Source: Winogradskyella sp. PC-19 (lineage in GTDB: Bacteria; Bacteroidota; Bacteroidia; Flavobacteriales; Flavobacteriaceae). From it: a stretch of 64,000 nt of DNA. Each line of letters opens with the position of its first letter. The stretch's first letter is position 1. This document shows, in pieces, positions 42,523 through 51,297 of the stretch. The position numbers and the translations under genes are program-made. Below the pieces are notes generated by a model. That model was not told the DNA's origin. It ran no database searches and saw only the letters and a program-made list of their open reading frames with translations. The DNA is taken from positions 1,963,145-2,027,144 of the forward strand of contig NZ_CP019332.1 of assembly GCF_002163855.1 (NCBI RefSeq), read 5' to 3'.

Positions 42523-42621
42523 TACTAATATATGTGTCTAGATTATAACTAGATTATTTTTTGGATTAACTGCAGTAATATCAGCTATATAACAAGGCCT
42601 TGGTTATTAATGTGTGCCTTA

Positions 42622-44520
42622 CTAATAAGCACGTTCTTTATTCCCTTCAAAGAAATTAATAAAAGCTCTGTTAACCACACGGTTTCCACCGGCAGTTGGA
42701 TAATCTCCTGTAAAATACCAGTCACCTAAATTTTTAGGACAGGCTTTGTGTAAATTTTCAACAGGTTGAAAAATGATTTTAACTTCGGCATTGACATCCT
42801 CATCACTTAGGAGTTCAGAAATTTTATCTGAAATTTGTTCGTCAGAGAAGTTGTCATAAATCTCTTTAACATAGTTAACGACTTTTTTATCTTTTAAATC
42901 GACTTGCTTTAGGCATTTTTTATAAACCTCTTCTACAATGTGGTATTGATTGGTGTCTTTTAAAAGTGCTAATGCTGCTCTAAAAGCAACAAGACCTTCT
43001 AAATTTGCCATATCAATACCATAACAGTCAGGATATCTAATCTGAGGTGCAGAGGAAACAACAACAATCTTTTTAGGTTGTAACCTATCCATCATCTTAA
43101 TGATACTTTTCTTTAGCGTTGTTCCACGAACAATACTATCGTCTATAATCACCAAGTTGTCTGTTGGCTTTATAACACCATAAGTCACATCATAAACGTG
43201 TGCCACTAAATCATCTCGACTACTATCTTCGGTAATAAAAGTTCTGAGTTTTACATCTTTGATTGCGATTTTTTCAATTCTTGGGCGTTCTGATAAAATT
43301 TCAGTGACTTTTGCTGCAGAAAGTTTTCCGCCACCATCTAATATAGCTTGTGTTTTTCTTTGATTCAGGTGCTCTTCTACAGTGTCAATCATACCGAAGA
43401 AAGACGTTTCAGCAGTATTAGGAATAAAAGAAAACACTGAATTTTTGGTATCATAATCTATTGCTTCCAATACTCTAGGCATTAACAAACGTCCTAGTTC
43501 TTTACGTTCTTCATAGATTTCAGCATCACTACCTCTTGAAAAGTATATGCGTTCAAAAGAACATGCTTTTCGTTCTAAAGGTTCTAAAATCTGTTTGATA
43601 GAAGTTTCGCCAGATTTTTTTGTAATTATTGCGTGACCTGGGTCAAGCTCTTTGACATCTTCAAAACTAACATTAAATACTGTTTGGATTACAGGTCGCT
43701 CTGATGCTACAACCACAACCTCATCATCTTCATAATAATAAGCAGGGCGAATACCTGCTGGATCACGTAAAACAAAACTATCACCATGTCCTAACAGTCC
43801 AGCCATAGCATAACCACCATCCCAGTTTTTGGCTGCTTTTCTTAATATTTTTGCAACATTAAGACGTTCAGCAATTAACGGAGAACATTCTTCTTTGTTA
43901 TAACCTTCTTTTTTAAGATTCTTGTAAATTTTTGAAACTGCATCATCTAGAAAATGACCGATTTTTTCCATAATGGTAATGGTATCGGCTTTTTCTTTTG
44001 GGTGTTGACCTATTTTGACAAGATTAGCAAAAAGCTCACGAACGTTAGTCATATTAAAGTTACCCGCAACAATTAGGTTTCTGTGCATCCAATTGTTTTG
44101 TCTTAAAAACGGATGTACACTCTCGACACTGTTTTTTCCAAACGTTCCATAACGAACATGCCCTAAAAGTAATTCACCAATGTATGGAATATGCTTTTTT
44201 TGAGCGGCTACATCATTTTGATATTCTGGGTTTTTGGTAAGGTCATCATTGATACGTTCATTAATCTGAGCAAAGATATCTTGTATGGGTTGTTGTGCTA
44301 TAGATCGTACACGACTTATATAACGCTCACCTGGTTGTGTGTCAAGTTTTATACTTGCAAAACCAGCACCATCCTGACCACGGTTATGCTGTTTTTCCAT
44401 CATGAGATACATTTTGTTTACCCCATAAAATGCGCTACCGTATTTTTCTTTATAAAACTCTAAAGGTTTTTTTAGTCTAATTAATGCAATTCCGCATTCG
44501 TGTTTTAAAGCGTCACTCAT
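42622..44520 (-). CDS. purF: Amidophosphoribosyltransferase, long Bacteroidetes form
   Basis: 632 residues, longer than the ~470-505 of classical PurF. The Ntn glutaminase half begins after an eight-residue leader, with the nucleophile at Cys9 (KHECGIAL), and holds HNRGQDGAG and the RYGTFG segment (~120). The phosphoribosyltransferase half has the PRPP loop VIIDDSIVRGTTL (~427-439). Extra sequence (~490-632) follows the usual end, with the PYPTAGGNRV-like tail YFTGDYPTAGGNRVVN. It makes phosphoribosylamine from PRPP and glutamine, the first step of purine synthesis. purN lies 3 kb upstream on the same strand. A promoter inside the preceding terminator region suggests independent expression. 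Confidence 0.9.
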   Translation of the reverse strand: MSDALKHECGIALIRLKKPLEFYKEKYGSAFYGVNKMYLMMEKQHNRGQDGAGFASIKLDTQPGERYISRVRSIAQQPIQDIFAQINERINDDLTKNPEYQNDVAAQKKHIPYIGELLLGHVRYGTFGKNSVESVHPFLRQNNWMHRNLIVAGNFNMTNVRELFANLVKIGQHPKEKADTITIMEKIGHFLDDAVSKIYKNLKKEGYNKEECSPLIAERLNVAKILRKAAKNWDGGYAMAGLLGHGDSFVLRDPAGIRPAYYYEDDEVVVVASERPVIQTVFNVSFEDVKELDPGHAIITKKSGETSIKQILEPLERKACSFERIYFSRGSDAEIYEERKELGRLLMPRVLEAIDYDTKNSVFSFIPNTAETSFFGMIDTVEEHLNQRKTQAILDGGGKLSAAKVTEILSERPRIEKIAIKDVKLRTFITEDSSRDDLVAHVYDVTYGVIKPTDNLVIIDDSIVRGTTLKKSIIKMMDRLQPKKIVVVSSAPQIRYPDCYGIDMANLEGLVAFRAALALLKDTNQYHIVEEVYKKCLKQVDLKDKKVVNYVKEIYDNFSDEQISDKISELLSDEDVNAEVKIIFQPVENLHKACPKNLGDWYFTGDYPTAGGNRVVNRAFINFFEGNKERAY

Positions 44521-44555
44521 TGTTGTTGTGAGAGTTTGTTGTGTTGTTGAGTATT

Positions 44556-44585
44556 CAAAAATAATGAATTAAAAAACGCGCCAAA
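44556..44585 (-). promoter_or_regulatory. Candidate promoter of purF
   Basis: TTTG (44585-44582), 18 bases, then TATTTTTG (44563-44556) on the minus strand. The -33 box falls in the loop of the pfkB terminator hairpin, so the two signals are nested. Confidence 0.55.
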
Positions 44586-44598
44586 ATTAGGCGCGTTA
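44571..44598 (-). terminator. Rho-independent terminator of the PfkB kinase gene
   Basis: AACGCGCC and GGCGCGTT form an eight-pair GC-rich stem around AAAATTA, followed on the minus strand by TTTTTT. It lies eight bases after the kinase stop. Confidence 0.85.
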
Positions 44599-44605
44599 GT
44601 TTTTA

Positions 44606-45535
44606 TTAGTTCAATTCGATTTCAAATTGTGTTAAGTCTTTAAATTGCTGTAGGCGTTGGTATATTTCATCATCTGTTAGCGTAAGCATTCGTTCTGTAC
44701 CGAACTTTTCTACACAGAAAGAGGCTAATGCTGAGCCATATATAACAGCTTTTTTCATATTCTCAAATGACACATTACCTGTTTTTGCAAGATAACCAGA
44801 AAAACCACCAGCAAATGTATCTCCTGCGCCAGTTGGGTCAAAAACTTCAGCTAAAGGCAATGCTGGAGCGTAAAACATGTTGTCTTCATTAAATAGTAAA
44901 GCACCATGCTCTCCCTTTTTGATGACCACATATTTTGGACCCATAGAATGGATTTTTTTTGCTGCGTTGACTAAAGAATACTCTCCAGATAACTGCCTTG
45001 CTTCTTCATCATTTATCGTTATAACGTCCACATTTTTAAGAACGGCTTTCAAATCATCCATTGCAATATCCATCCAAAAATTCATAGTATCTAAAATAGC
45101 CAATTTTGGTTTTTTAGACATCTGGTCTAATACGCTTTGTTGTGTTAGTGGATGTAAATTACCAAGCATAACAATATCTGCATCTTGATAATTTTCTGGA
45201 ACAACAGGTGTAAATGTTTCTAATACATTAAGCTCAGTCGCTAAAGTATCACGAGAATTCATATCGTTATGATATTTTCCGCTCCAAAAGAAAGTCTTAC
45301 CTTCTTTTACGATCTCAATACCGTCTATATTAACTTTTCTATCTATTAATAGGTCTAAATATTCTTGCGGAAAATCTCCTCCAACAACAGAAACAGCTGC
45401 AGCATTGACATTATCAAAATTTGCCGCAGAAAGACCAATGTATGTGGCGGCTCCACCTAAAATTTTGTCAGTTTTACCAAAAGGTGTTTCAATAGCATCA
45501 AAGGCAACAGTTCCGACAATTACTAATTTACTCAT
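44606..45535 (-). CDS. PfkB-family carbohydrate/nucleoside kinase
   Basis: 309 residues. The anion hole and catalytic base are in FDPTGAGDTFAGGFSGYL (~232-249), and the N-terminal GGAATYIGLSAA (~27-38) is the substrate-side motif. The lid and DTMNFW region are typical of the adenosine/ribokinase branch. It phosphorylates a sugar or nucleoside, but the substrate cannot be told. The gene next to purF encourages a guess at nucleoside salvage. It has its own promoter-like boxes and terminator, so it is monocistronic. Confidence 0.85.
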   Translation of the reverse strand: MSKLVIVGTVAFDAIETPFGKTDKILGGAATYIGLSAANFDNVNAAAVSVVGGDFPQEYLDLLIDRKVNIDGIEIVKEGKTFFWSGKYHNDMNSRDTLATELNVLETFTPVVPENYQDADIVMLGNLHPLTQQSVLDQMSKKPKLAILDTMNFWMDIAMDDLKAVLKNVDVITINDEEARQLSGEYSLVNAAKKIHSMGPKYVVIKKGEHGALLFNEDNMFYAPALPLAEVFDPTGAGDTFAGGFSGYLAKTGNVSFENMKKAVIYGSALASFCVEKFGTERMLTLTDDEIYQRLQQFKDLTQFEIELN

Positions 45536-45558
45536 TATCTGGGTTTAGATTTAAGGTG

Positions 45559-45589
45559 CAAACTTACGTAAAATATATTCCTTTATAAA
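45559..45589 (-). promoter_or_regulatory. Candidate promoter of the PfkB kinase gene
   Basis: On the minus strand TTTA, 19 bases, then TAAGTTTG (45566-45559, exact TAnnTTTG). It lies 24 bases upstream of the start codon. Confidence 0.6.
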
Positions 45590-45603
45590 GAGATATTCTA
45601 TGT

Positions 45604-47052
45604 CTATTTAAAAACAGCAACACCATCATTTACTCGGTCAATTCTTAACATTTTATAGTCTAGTATGTAATTTTGATAAACGCGCCATGGTGCTTTGTCG
45701 CCTTGATTGGGCAAAATATTTTTTGCGCGATTAATGTATCCTGAATTTAAATTTAATAATGGCGTAGGTTTAAGATTTTTATCTTTTACAATTGGGCAAA
45801 TGGTGTCTAAATTATGCTTGTCGATGTATTTAATAACACGAGAAATATACTCGCTAGTCAAATCACTTTTTAGTGTCCAAGAAGCGTTGGTATAGCCTAC
45901 AAATAAAAATAAATTAGGTAACCCGCTTAACATGGCACCTCTATAAACAAAAGTTTTTGAAACATCGATAGGATTGCCATCTATAGAAATTTTAATACCA
46001 CCTAGAGGCAAGATTTTAAGCCCAGTTGCGCTGACAATAATATCTGTTTTGATGGCTTCTCCAGATTCTAAAATAATACCGTTTTCGTCAAAATGCGAAA
46101 TCTTTGCAGTGACGATTGATGCTTTTTTCTTTATCAGAGCTTTAAACAAGTCACCATCCGGAGCAATACAAAAACGTTGTTCCCAAGGTTCGTAATTTGG
46201 TGTAAAGTGAGGATTTACAGGGATATCACCTAATTGCTTTTGAGCTTTTTTTGATATAAACTTTCTCAGTGCATTTGGCCATTTCCTACAGGCATTAAAA
46301 AAAGCAATGCTCAATAAAATATTTTTGGTTCGGATGGCTTTATGAGCCCATGTCTTGGGCAAGATTTTTTTTAATAACTCAGCAATTTTATCTTTGTTTG
46401 GTAGTGCACTTACATATGTTGGCGTTCGCTGAAGCATAGTCACCTGACCTACTTGGTCTGCAATTTTGGGTACAATGGTAACTGCAGTTGCACCACTACC
46501 AATAACTACCACTTTTTTCTTTTTAAGATTTAAATTTTCTGGCCATTTTTGAGGATGTATAAATTGCCCTTTAAAGTTTTCTAAACCTTTAAACTCTGGC
46601 GTATATCCTTTATCATAGTTATAGTAACCACTACAATTAAAAATAAATTTTGAAGTATAAGTATGCTCTTCTTTGGTGATAACATTTTCAGTTGTAATGG
46701 TCCAAAGCGCATTTTTAGAATTAAAGTTACAAGAAATAGCTTTCTGATGATATGTAATTTGGTCTTTAACGCCGTATTCTTCAGAGGCTTCTTTTAAATA
46801 TGTTAAAATTGAACCTGCATCGGCATACGATTTTGGATTATCCCAAGTTTTGAAAGAATATCCAAACGTGTACATATCAGAATCAGAACGAATACCAGGA
46901 TATTTAAATAAATCCCAAGTACCACCAAATGTAGCTCTGGACTCTAAAATAATATAGGTTTTTTCAGGATTCTTTCTTTGTAAATGGCAAGCTGCACCAA
47001 TTCCAGAAAGACCTGCGCCGACAATTAATATATCAAAATGACTACTGCTCAT
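45604..47052 (-). CDS. Flavin-containing monooxygenase (Baeyer-Villiger/FMO type)
   Basis: 482 residues. The FAD motif GAGLSGIGAA is at ~11-20. The BVMO/FMO fingerprint FKGQFIHPQKWP (~162-173) matches FxGxxxHxxxWP, and the NADPH motif is GSGATAV (~187). It inserts oxygen into ketones, amines or sulfides using NADPH and O2. Substrate unknown. The RNase H gene ends eight bases upstream on the same strand. No nearby pathway genes explain its role. Confidence 0.85.
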   Translation of the reverse strand: MSSSHFDILIVGAGLSGIGAACHLQRKNPEKTYIILESRATFGGTWDLFKYPGIRSDSDMYTFGYSFKTWDNPKSYADAGSILTYLKEASEEYGVKDQITYHQKAISCNFNSKNALWTITTENVITKEEHTYTSKFIFNCSGYYNYDKGYTPEFKGLENFKGQFIHPQKWPENLNLKKKKVVVIGSGATAVTIVPKIADQVGQVTMLQRTPTYVSALPNKDKIAELLKKILPKTWAHKAIRTKNILLSIAFFNACRKWPNALRKFISKKAQKQLGDIPVNPHFTPNYEPWEQRFCIAPDGDLFKALIKKKASIVTAKISHFDENGIILESGEAIKTDIIVSATGLKILPLGGIKISIDGNPIDVSKTFVYRGAMLSGLPNLFLFVGYTNASWTLKSDLTSEYISRVIKYIDKHNLDTICPIVKDKNLKPTPLLNLNSGYINRAKNILPNQGDKAPWRVYQNYILDYKMLRIDRVNDGVAVFK

Positions 47053-47060
47053 TCAAAAAA

Positions 47061-47702
47061 TTATTTACGACCAAAATCCGCAGGGATTTCTCCCCAAGCT
47101 TTTGTTTCCCACTTTACGATTGTGGTCCTGTAATCATTAGTTTCTAACCATTTTATAGCACGATCCACCAATTCAAAAACAGGTTCGTTTTTTTTATTAC
47201 GTTTCAATTTAGTGTTGCAGTTTTTTTTGCGCACCCAACTCATTGCAGTACGGCTGTCGGTGTACATAATGCGGTCGCTGTTGTGTTGTTTTAAAAATGC
47301 TAAACCGTGAACTAATGCCAGAAACTCGCCAATATTATTGGTGCCTTCATCGAAAGGACCTTGGATAAAGAGTTGCTTTTTGGTTTTGGTATCCACACCA
47401 CGATATTCCATAACTCCTGGATTACCACTTGATGCTGCATCAACTGAAATAGAGTTATAGTTTGGCTTTCCTATTTTTTTGAGTTGAGCTTCTGACAATT
47501 CACTTTTAAAGGTTTTTGATTTACCAATGTAGTCTTTATAGTTGCCTTTTAATGCTTTTTTTGCAGCTTCAAACGTTGTAAAAGATTTGTATTGCGCGCC
47601 TTCAAAGTTTTTGATTTGGGCTTTACAATCGTCCCAAGTTTCAAAAACACCTATACGATGTCCTTTCCAGACAGTGTAGTATTTCTTCTTTTTTTTACCC
47701 AT
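47061..47702 (-). CDS. Ribonuclease H with N-terminal viroplasmin (hybrid-binding) domain
   Basis: 213 residues. The N-terminal ~50 residues (KKYYTVWKGHRIGVFETWDD) are the RNA/DNA hybrid-binding viroplasmin domain. The catalytic domain has Asp in SVDAASSGNPG, Glu in NNIGEFLALVHG and Asp in MYTDSRTAMSW. The divergent VDAASSGNPGV (Ser-Gly for the usual Cys-Gly) is typical of Bacteroidetes copies. It cuts RNA in RNA-DNA hybrids. It overlaps purN by eight bases at its start. Confidence 0.88.
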   Translation of the reverse strand: MGKKKKKYYTVWKGHRIGVFETWDDCKAQIKNFEGAQYKSFTTFEAAKKALKGNYKDYIGKSKTFKSELSEAQLKKIGKPNYNSISVDAASSGNPGVMEYRGVDTKTKKQLFIQGPFDEGTNNIGEFLALVHGLAFLKQHNSDRIMYTDSRTAMSWVRKKNCNTKLKRNKKNEPVFELVDRAIKWLETNDYRTTIVKWETKAWGEIPADFGRK

Positions 47703-48261
47703 TTAATAGCTTTTCAACCACTTTAGGAAAATGCTCCATTTCTAATTCATGAATTTTTATGGCCACATCTTCAGCTGTATCTTTTTCTGAAACATCACAT
47801 TTTGCTTGAAAAATAATAGCACCTTCATCATAATTCTCATTGACATAATGTATAGTTATACCGGTTTCAGTTTCATTATTTGCAACAACAGCGTTGTGAA
47901 CATTCATTCCATACATGCCTTTTCCGCCATATTTTGGTAAAAGTGCTGGATGTACATTTATGACCTTGTTTTTAAAATGTTTTAGAATGTGCTCAGGAAA
48001 TTTCCATAAAAATCCTGCCAAAACTATTAAGTCGGGATTGTTGTTTTTCAGAATATTTAATACATCATCAGTTTTTGTAAATGCAATTCTGTTAAATGAA
48101 AGAGCAGAAACCTCTAGGCGTTTGGCACGATCTAACACTTTGGCATGAGGATTGTTAGATAATATTTGAATAACCGATGCTTGGTCACTGTCTTGAAAAA
48201 AATTTATCAAATTTTCAGCATTACTTCCCGAGCCGGACGCAAAAATTACAATACGCTTCAT
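47695..48261 (-). CDS. purN: Phosphoribosylglycinamide formyltransferase
   Basis: 188 residues. The phosphate-binding FASGSGSNAENLI (~7-19), the formyl-transfer block HPALLPKYGGKGMYG with the active His (~103-117) and the DEGAIIFQ acid (~144) are all in place. It adds the formyl group to GAR in purine synthesis. It is the first gene of the purN-rnh pair with an eight-base overlap, and divergent from acpP. Confidence 0.95.
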   Translation of the reverse strand: MKRIVIFASGSGSNAENLINFFQDSDQASVIQILSNNPHAKVLDRAKRLEVSALSFNRIAFTKTDDVLNILKNNNPDLIVLAGFLWKFPEHILKHFKNKVINVHPALLPKYGGKGMYGMNVHNAVVANNETETGITIHYVNENYDEGAIIFQAKCDVSEKDTAEDVAIKIHELEMEHFPKVVEKLLNG

Positions 48262-48402
48262 AATCTAGTTATCACGTTAGTTATTCAAACAAAAAAAAGA
48301 ATAATAATTTACAATTAGGCTCAAAAACTAAATACTTATTTCTATTTTTATCTATGTAAGTCACATTTATTAGGTAAATGTATATTTTAAAATAAAGTTT
48401 TT

Positions 48403-48410
48403 TATTTTTG
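48403..48410 (+). promoter_or_regulatory. Candidate -7 box of acpP-fabF-rnc
   Basis: TATTTTTG is an exact TAnnTTTG match 31 bases before the acpP ATG, preceded by a very AT-rich stretch. No clear -33 TTTG is seen. Confidence 0.5.
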
Positions 48411-48441
48411 CCCTCTAATTAAAACTTAAAACTAAAAAATT

Positions 48442-48675
48442 ATGTCAGACATTGCATCAAGAGTAAAAGCGATTATCGTAGACAAATTAGGTGTTGATGA
48501 AAACGAAGTTGTAACCGAAGCTAGCTTTACTAACGATTTAGGAGCAGATTCATTGGATACAGTAGAGTTAATCATGGAATTCGAAAAAGAATTCGATATT
48601 CAAATACCAGACGATCAGGCTGAAAACATTGCAACAGTTGGTCAAGCTGTCTCTTATATTGAAGAAGCAAAATAA
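48442..48675 (+). CDS. acpP: Housekeeping acyl carrier protein
   Basis: 77 residues, acidic. The modified serine is Ser37 in [15 protein letters not shown], the classical motif. It carries acyl chains for primary fatty acid and lipid A synthesis. The fabF gene follows after 12 bases. It is the standard counterpart to the cluster ACP at 8462, whose motif is NSANL. Confidence 0.98.
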   Translation: MSDIASRVKAIIVDKLGVDENEVVTEASFTNDLGADSLDTVELIMEFEKEFDIQIPDDQAENIATVGQAVSYIEEAK

Positions 48676-48687
48676 GAAGTTAATTTT

Positions 48688-49938
48688 ATGGAATTAAAGC
48701 GAGTTGTAGTTACCGGTTTAGGTGCGCTTACACCCATTGGCAATACCAAAGATGAATATTGGGATGCCCTTGTTAGTGGAAAAAGTGGCGCTGCACCTGT
48801 CACACATTTTGATGCTGAAAAGTTCAAAACGCAGTTTGCTTGTGAAGTAAAAAACTTTGAAGTTACTGACTTTATTGACAGAAAGTTAGCGCGTCAAATG
48901 GATAAGTTTTCGCAATATGCAATGGTAGCTTCGGATGAAGCTATTGCAGATGCAAACTTAGATTTGGATGCACTAAACAAATACAGAGTAGGTGTAATTT
49001 GGGGTGCCGGAATTGGAGGCTTAGAAACATTTCAGGAAGAAGTGTTAAACTATGCCAAAGGTGATGGAACACCAAGATTTAACCCACGTTTCATTCCGAA
49101 AATGATTGCCGATATAGCACCAGGAAACATATCCATAAAGCATGGATTCATGGGACCAAACTATACAACGGTATCTGCTTGTGCCTCTTCTGCAAATTCA
49201 ATGATTGATGCCTTAAACAATATACGTTTAGGTCATTGTGATGTTGTGATTACAGGAGGAAGTGAAGCCGCTGTTACCATTGCTGGTATGGGTGGTTTTA
49301 ATGCTATGCACGCCATGAGTACTCGTAACGATAGCCCAGAGACAGCTTCAAGACCCTTTGACGCAAACCGAGATGGTTTTGTGTTAGGTGAAGGTGCTGG
49401 TGCGATTGTTTTAGAGGATTATGACCATGCAAAAGCTAGAGGCGCAAAAATTTATGCCGAAGTTGTAGGTGGCGGTTTATCATCAGATGCTTATCATATG
49501 ACTGCACCACATCCAGACGGAATTGGTGTTATCGCAGTAATGAAACATTGTTTAGAAAATGCAGGTTTAAATCCTGAAGATGTAGATCATATAAATACAC
49601 ACGGAACATCTACACCATTAGGTGATGTTGCCGAATTAAAAGCTATATCTGAAGTATTTGGAAGTCACGCTAAAAACATAAATATTAATTCTACTAAATC
49701 TATGACTGGGCACTTATTGGGTGCTGCTGGTGCGATTGAGGCAATTGCTTCAATACTAGCAATCGAGCACGGTATTATTCCGCCAACAATCAATCACGAA
49801 ACGGTTGACGAAAACATAGACCCAGAATTAAATTTAACTCTCAATAAAGCGCAGAAACGCGATATTAAAGTAGCAATGAGTAATACATTTGGATTTGGCG
49901 GACACAACGCTTGTGTATTATTTAAGAAACTAGATTAA
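48688..49938 (+). CDS. fabF: Beta-ketoacyl-ACP synthase II
   Basis: 416 residues. The catalytic residues are Cys165 (SACASSANSM), His305 (NTHGTSTPLGD) and His342 with Lys337 (STKSMTGHLLGAAGA), all canonical. It elongates acyl-ACP with malonyl-ACP in primary fatty acid synthesis. It is next to acpP and rnc in the widespread acpP-fabF-rnc order, which marks it as the housekeeping copy. Confidence 0.97.
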   Translation: MELKRVVVTGLGALTPIGNTKDEYWDALVSGKSGAAPVTHFDAEKFKTQFACEVKNFEVTDFIDRKLARQMDKFSQYAMVASDEAIADANLDLDALNKYRVGVIWGAGIGGLETFQEEVLNYAKGDGTPRFNPRFIPKMIADIAPGNISIKHGFMGPNYTTVSACASSANSMIDALNNIRLGHCDVVITGGSEAAVTIAGMGGFNAMHAMSTRNDSPETASRPFDANRDGFVLGEGAGAIVLEDYDHAKARGAKIYAEVVGGGLSSDAYHMTAPHPDGIGVIAVMKHCLENAGLNPEDVDHINTHGTSTPLGDVAELKAISEVFGSHAKNININSTKSMTGHLLGAAGAIEAIASILAIEHGIIPPTINHETVDENIDPELNLTLNKAQKRDIKVAMSNTFGFGGHNACVLFKKLD

Positions 49939-49945
49939 ATCCCGA

Positions 49946-50689
49946 ATGAGTATCATTCGTAACATATTAAAAAATTCCCGTTCTGAAGATGACGGGAATT
50001 TTTTTTTACAACTTCAACAGATTTTAGGCTATAAGCCCAAAAAGAAACATATTTATAGAAAAGCATTTACCCATCGTTCGATGAATATCAAGGACAAAAA
50101 GGGTAATCCTATTAATTACGAACGCTTAGAGTTTGTGGGTGACGCCATGCTAGGCTCTGTAATTGCTTCTTTTTTATTTAGTGAAGTTCCGCATGGAGAC
50201 GAAGGTTATTTGACCAAAATGAGGTCTAAAGTCGTCAGTCGCGAGCATTTAAATGAGCTTGGTAAGGAATTAAAACTCATAGATATAGTCACTAGCAGGA
50301 TACCAACTGAGAATTTTGGAAATAATATTCACGGAAACCTTTTTGAAGCACTTGTCGGAGCAATTTATCTAGACAAAGGTTACAAAGCTTGTGAGAAATT
50401 TATTCATAAAAATGTAATACTTCCTCATGTAGACATTAGTAAATTAGAAGGAAAAGTTATTAGTTATAAAAGTTTGCTTATCGAGTGGTGTCAAAAAGAA
50501 AAAAAGACTTTTAATTACGAAGTTTATGAAGACACAGGTAATGACTCTTTAAAACACTTTTCTGTAAAGCTTAGTATCGATGAAAAAGTGATTTCAAAAG
50601 GTCGAGCAACATCAAAAAAGAAAGCTGAAGAAAAAGCATCAAAACGCGCTTTTTTTGCCTTTCAAAGCCAAATGACAGAACGTCCTTAG
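49946..50689 (+). CDS. rnc: Ribonuclease III
   Basis: 247 residues. The catalytic signature is NYERLEFVGDAMLG (~59-72), with the second acidic cluster around NLFEALVGAIYLDKG (~130). The dsRNA-binding domain (~177-245) has the KKKAEEKASKRAFF end. It cuts double-stranded RNA in rRNA and mRNA maturation. It starts seven bases after fabF and is the last gene of the acpP-fabF-rnc unit. Confidence 0.96.
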   Translation: MSIIRNILKNSRSEDDGNFFLQLQQILGYKPKKKHIYRKAFTHRSMNIKDKKGNPINYERLEFVGDAMLGSVIASFLFSEVPHGDEGYLTKMRSKVVSREHLNELGKELKLIDIVTSRIPTENFGNNIHGNLFEALVGAIYLDKGYKACEKFIHKNVILPHVDISKLEGKVISYKSLLIEWCQKEKKTFNYEVYEDTGNDSLKHFSVKLSIDEKVISKGRATSKKKAEEKASKRAFFAFQSQMTERP

Positions 50690-50812
50690 TTCTTCTAAAA
50701 ACAGATAATTAGCGCAAACGTTTTCGTAAAAAGTTAACTTTAAGTTTCACAAAAAGGTAATGTTTGACGTATCTTTATATCTTATATTTACTTAATATTT
50801 GTAAATAATAAT

Positions 50813-51292
50813 ATGGCACTGCATAAGCTTTTAGTAGATGATTTTTATGATGAGACCTATGTACTAATTGCCCTGCATTGTAGATTAGAGGATTACCGTT
50901 TAGCCTATATGATTAATAAACATTTTGGTATTAATCTTGAGCGTAATAAAAAAGATTTGGACCTCAATTATACGTCTTCATCTTACGCGGTATACCAATG
51001 GTATAATGAAGCAAACGATGCTACGTGGAGTCTAATAGCAAATATTTGTAAAAAGGAAGAAGAGAGTGTGACAAGTAGTGGCGTTCTTTTTAGCGACGAT
51101 AAAAAGGTAACAAAGACTTACAATCTACTACCAGAATTAAGACAAGTCGATTATTTTATAAAAATAACAAACGATACTTATCAGGTTAACGAAAAACTGA
51201 TGATTAGCAAATTACAGAGTATACCTCACATCATAACAAGTTATACTGTAGATTTGGCTAAAATAAAATCCAAAGAACATTTAATTTTTTAG
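50813..51292 (+). CDS. IPExxxVDY family protein
   Basis: 159 residues. It carries the family's namesake region as LPELRQVDYFIKI (~112-124) and a conserved N-terminal block with DDFYDETYVLIALHC. There is no signal peptide, TM helix or known catalytic motif. The family is Bacteroidetes-restricted as far as I know, and its function is unknown. It lies six bases upstream of pyk and may be co-transcribed with it, so a role around glycolysis is conceivable but unproven. Confidence 0.8.
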   Translation: MALHKLLVDDFYDETYVLIALHCRLEDYRLAYMINKHFGINLERNKKDLDLNYTSSSYAVYQWYNEANDATWSLIANICKKEEESVTSSGVLFSDDKKVTKTYNLLPELRQVDYFIKITNDTYQVNEKLMISKLQSIPHIITSYTVDLAKIKSKEHLIF

Positions 51293-51297
51293 AATTA

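Noticed and set aside
48442-49938. acpP-fabF as part of the polyketide system
   Set aside because: Canonical motifs and the acpP-fabF-rnc order mark these as the primary fatty acid genes.
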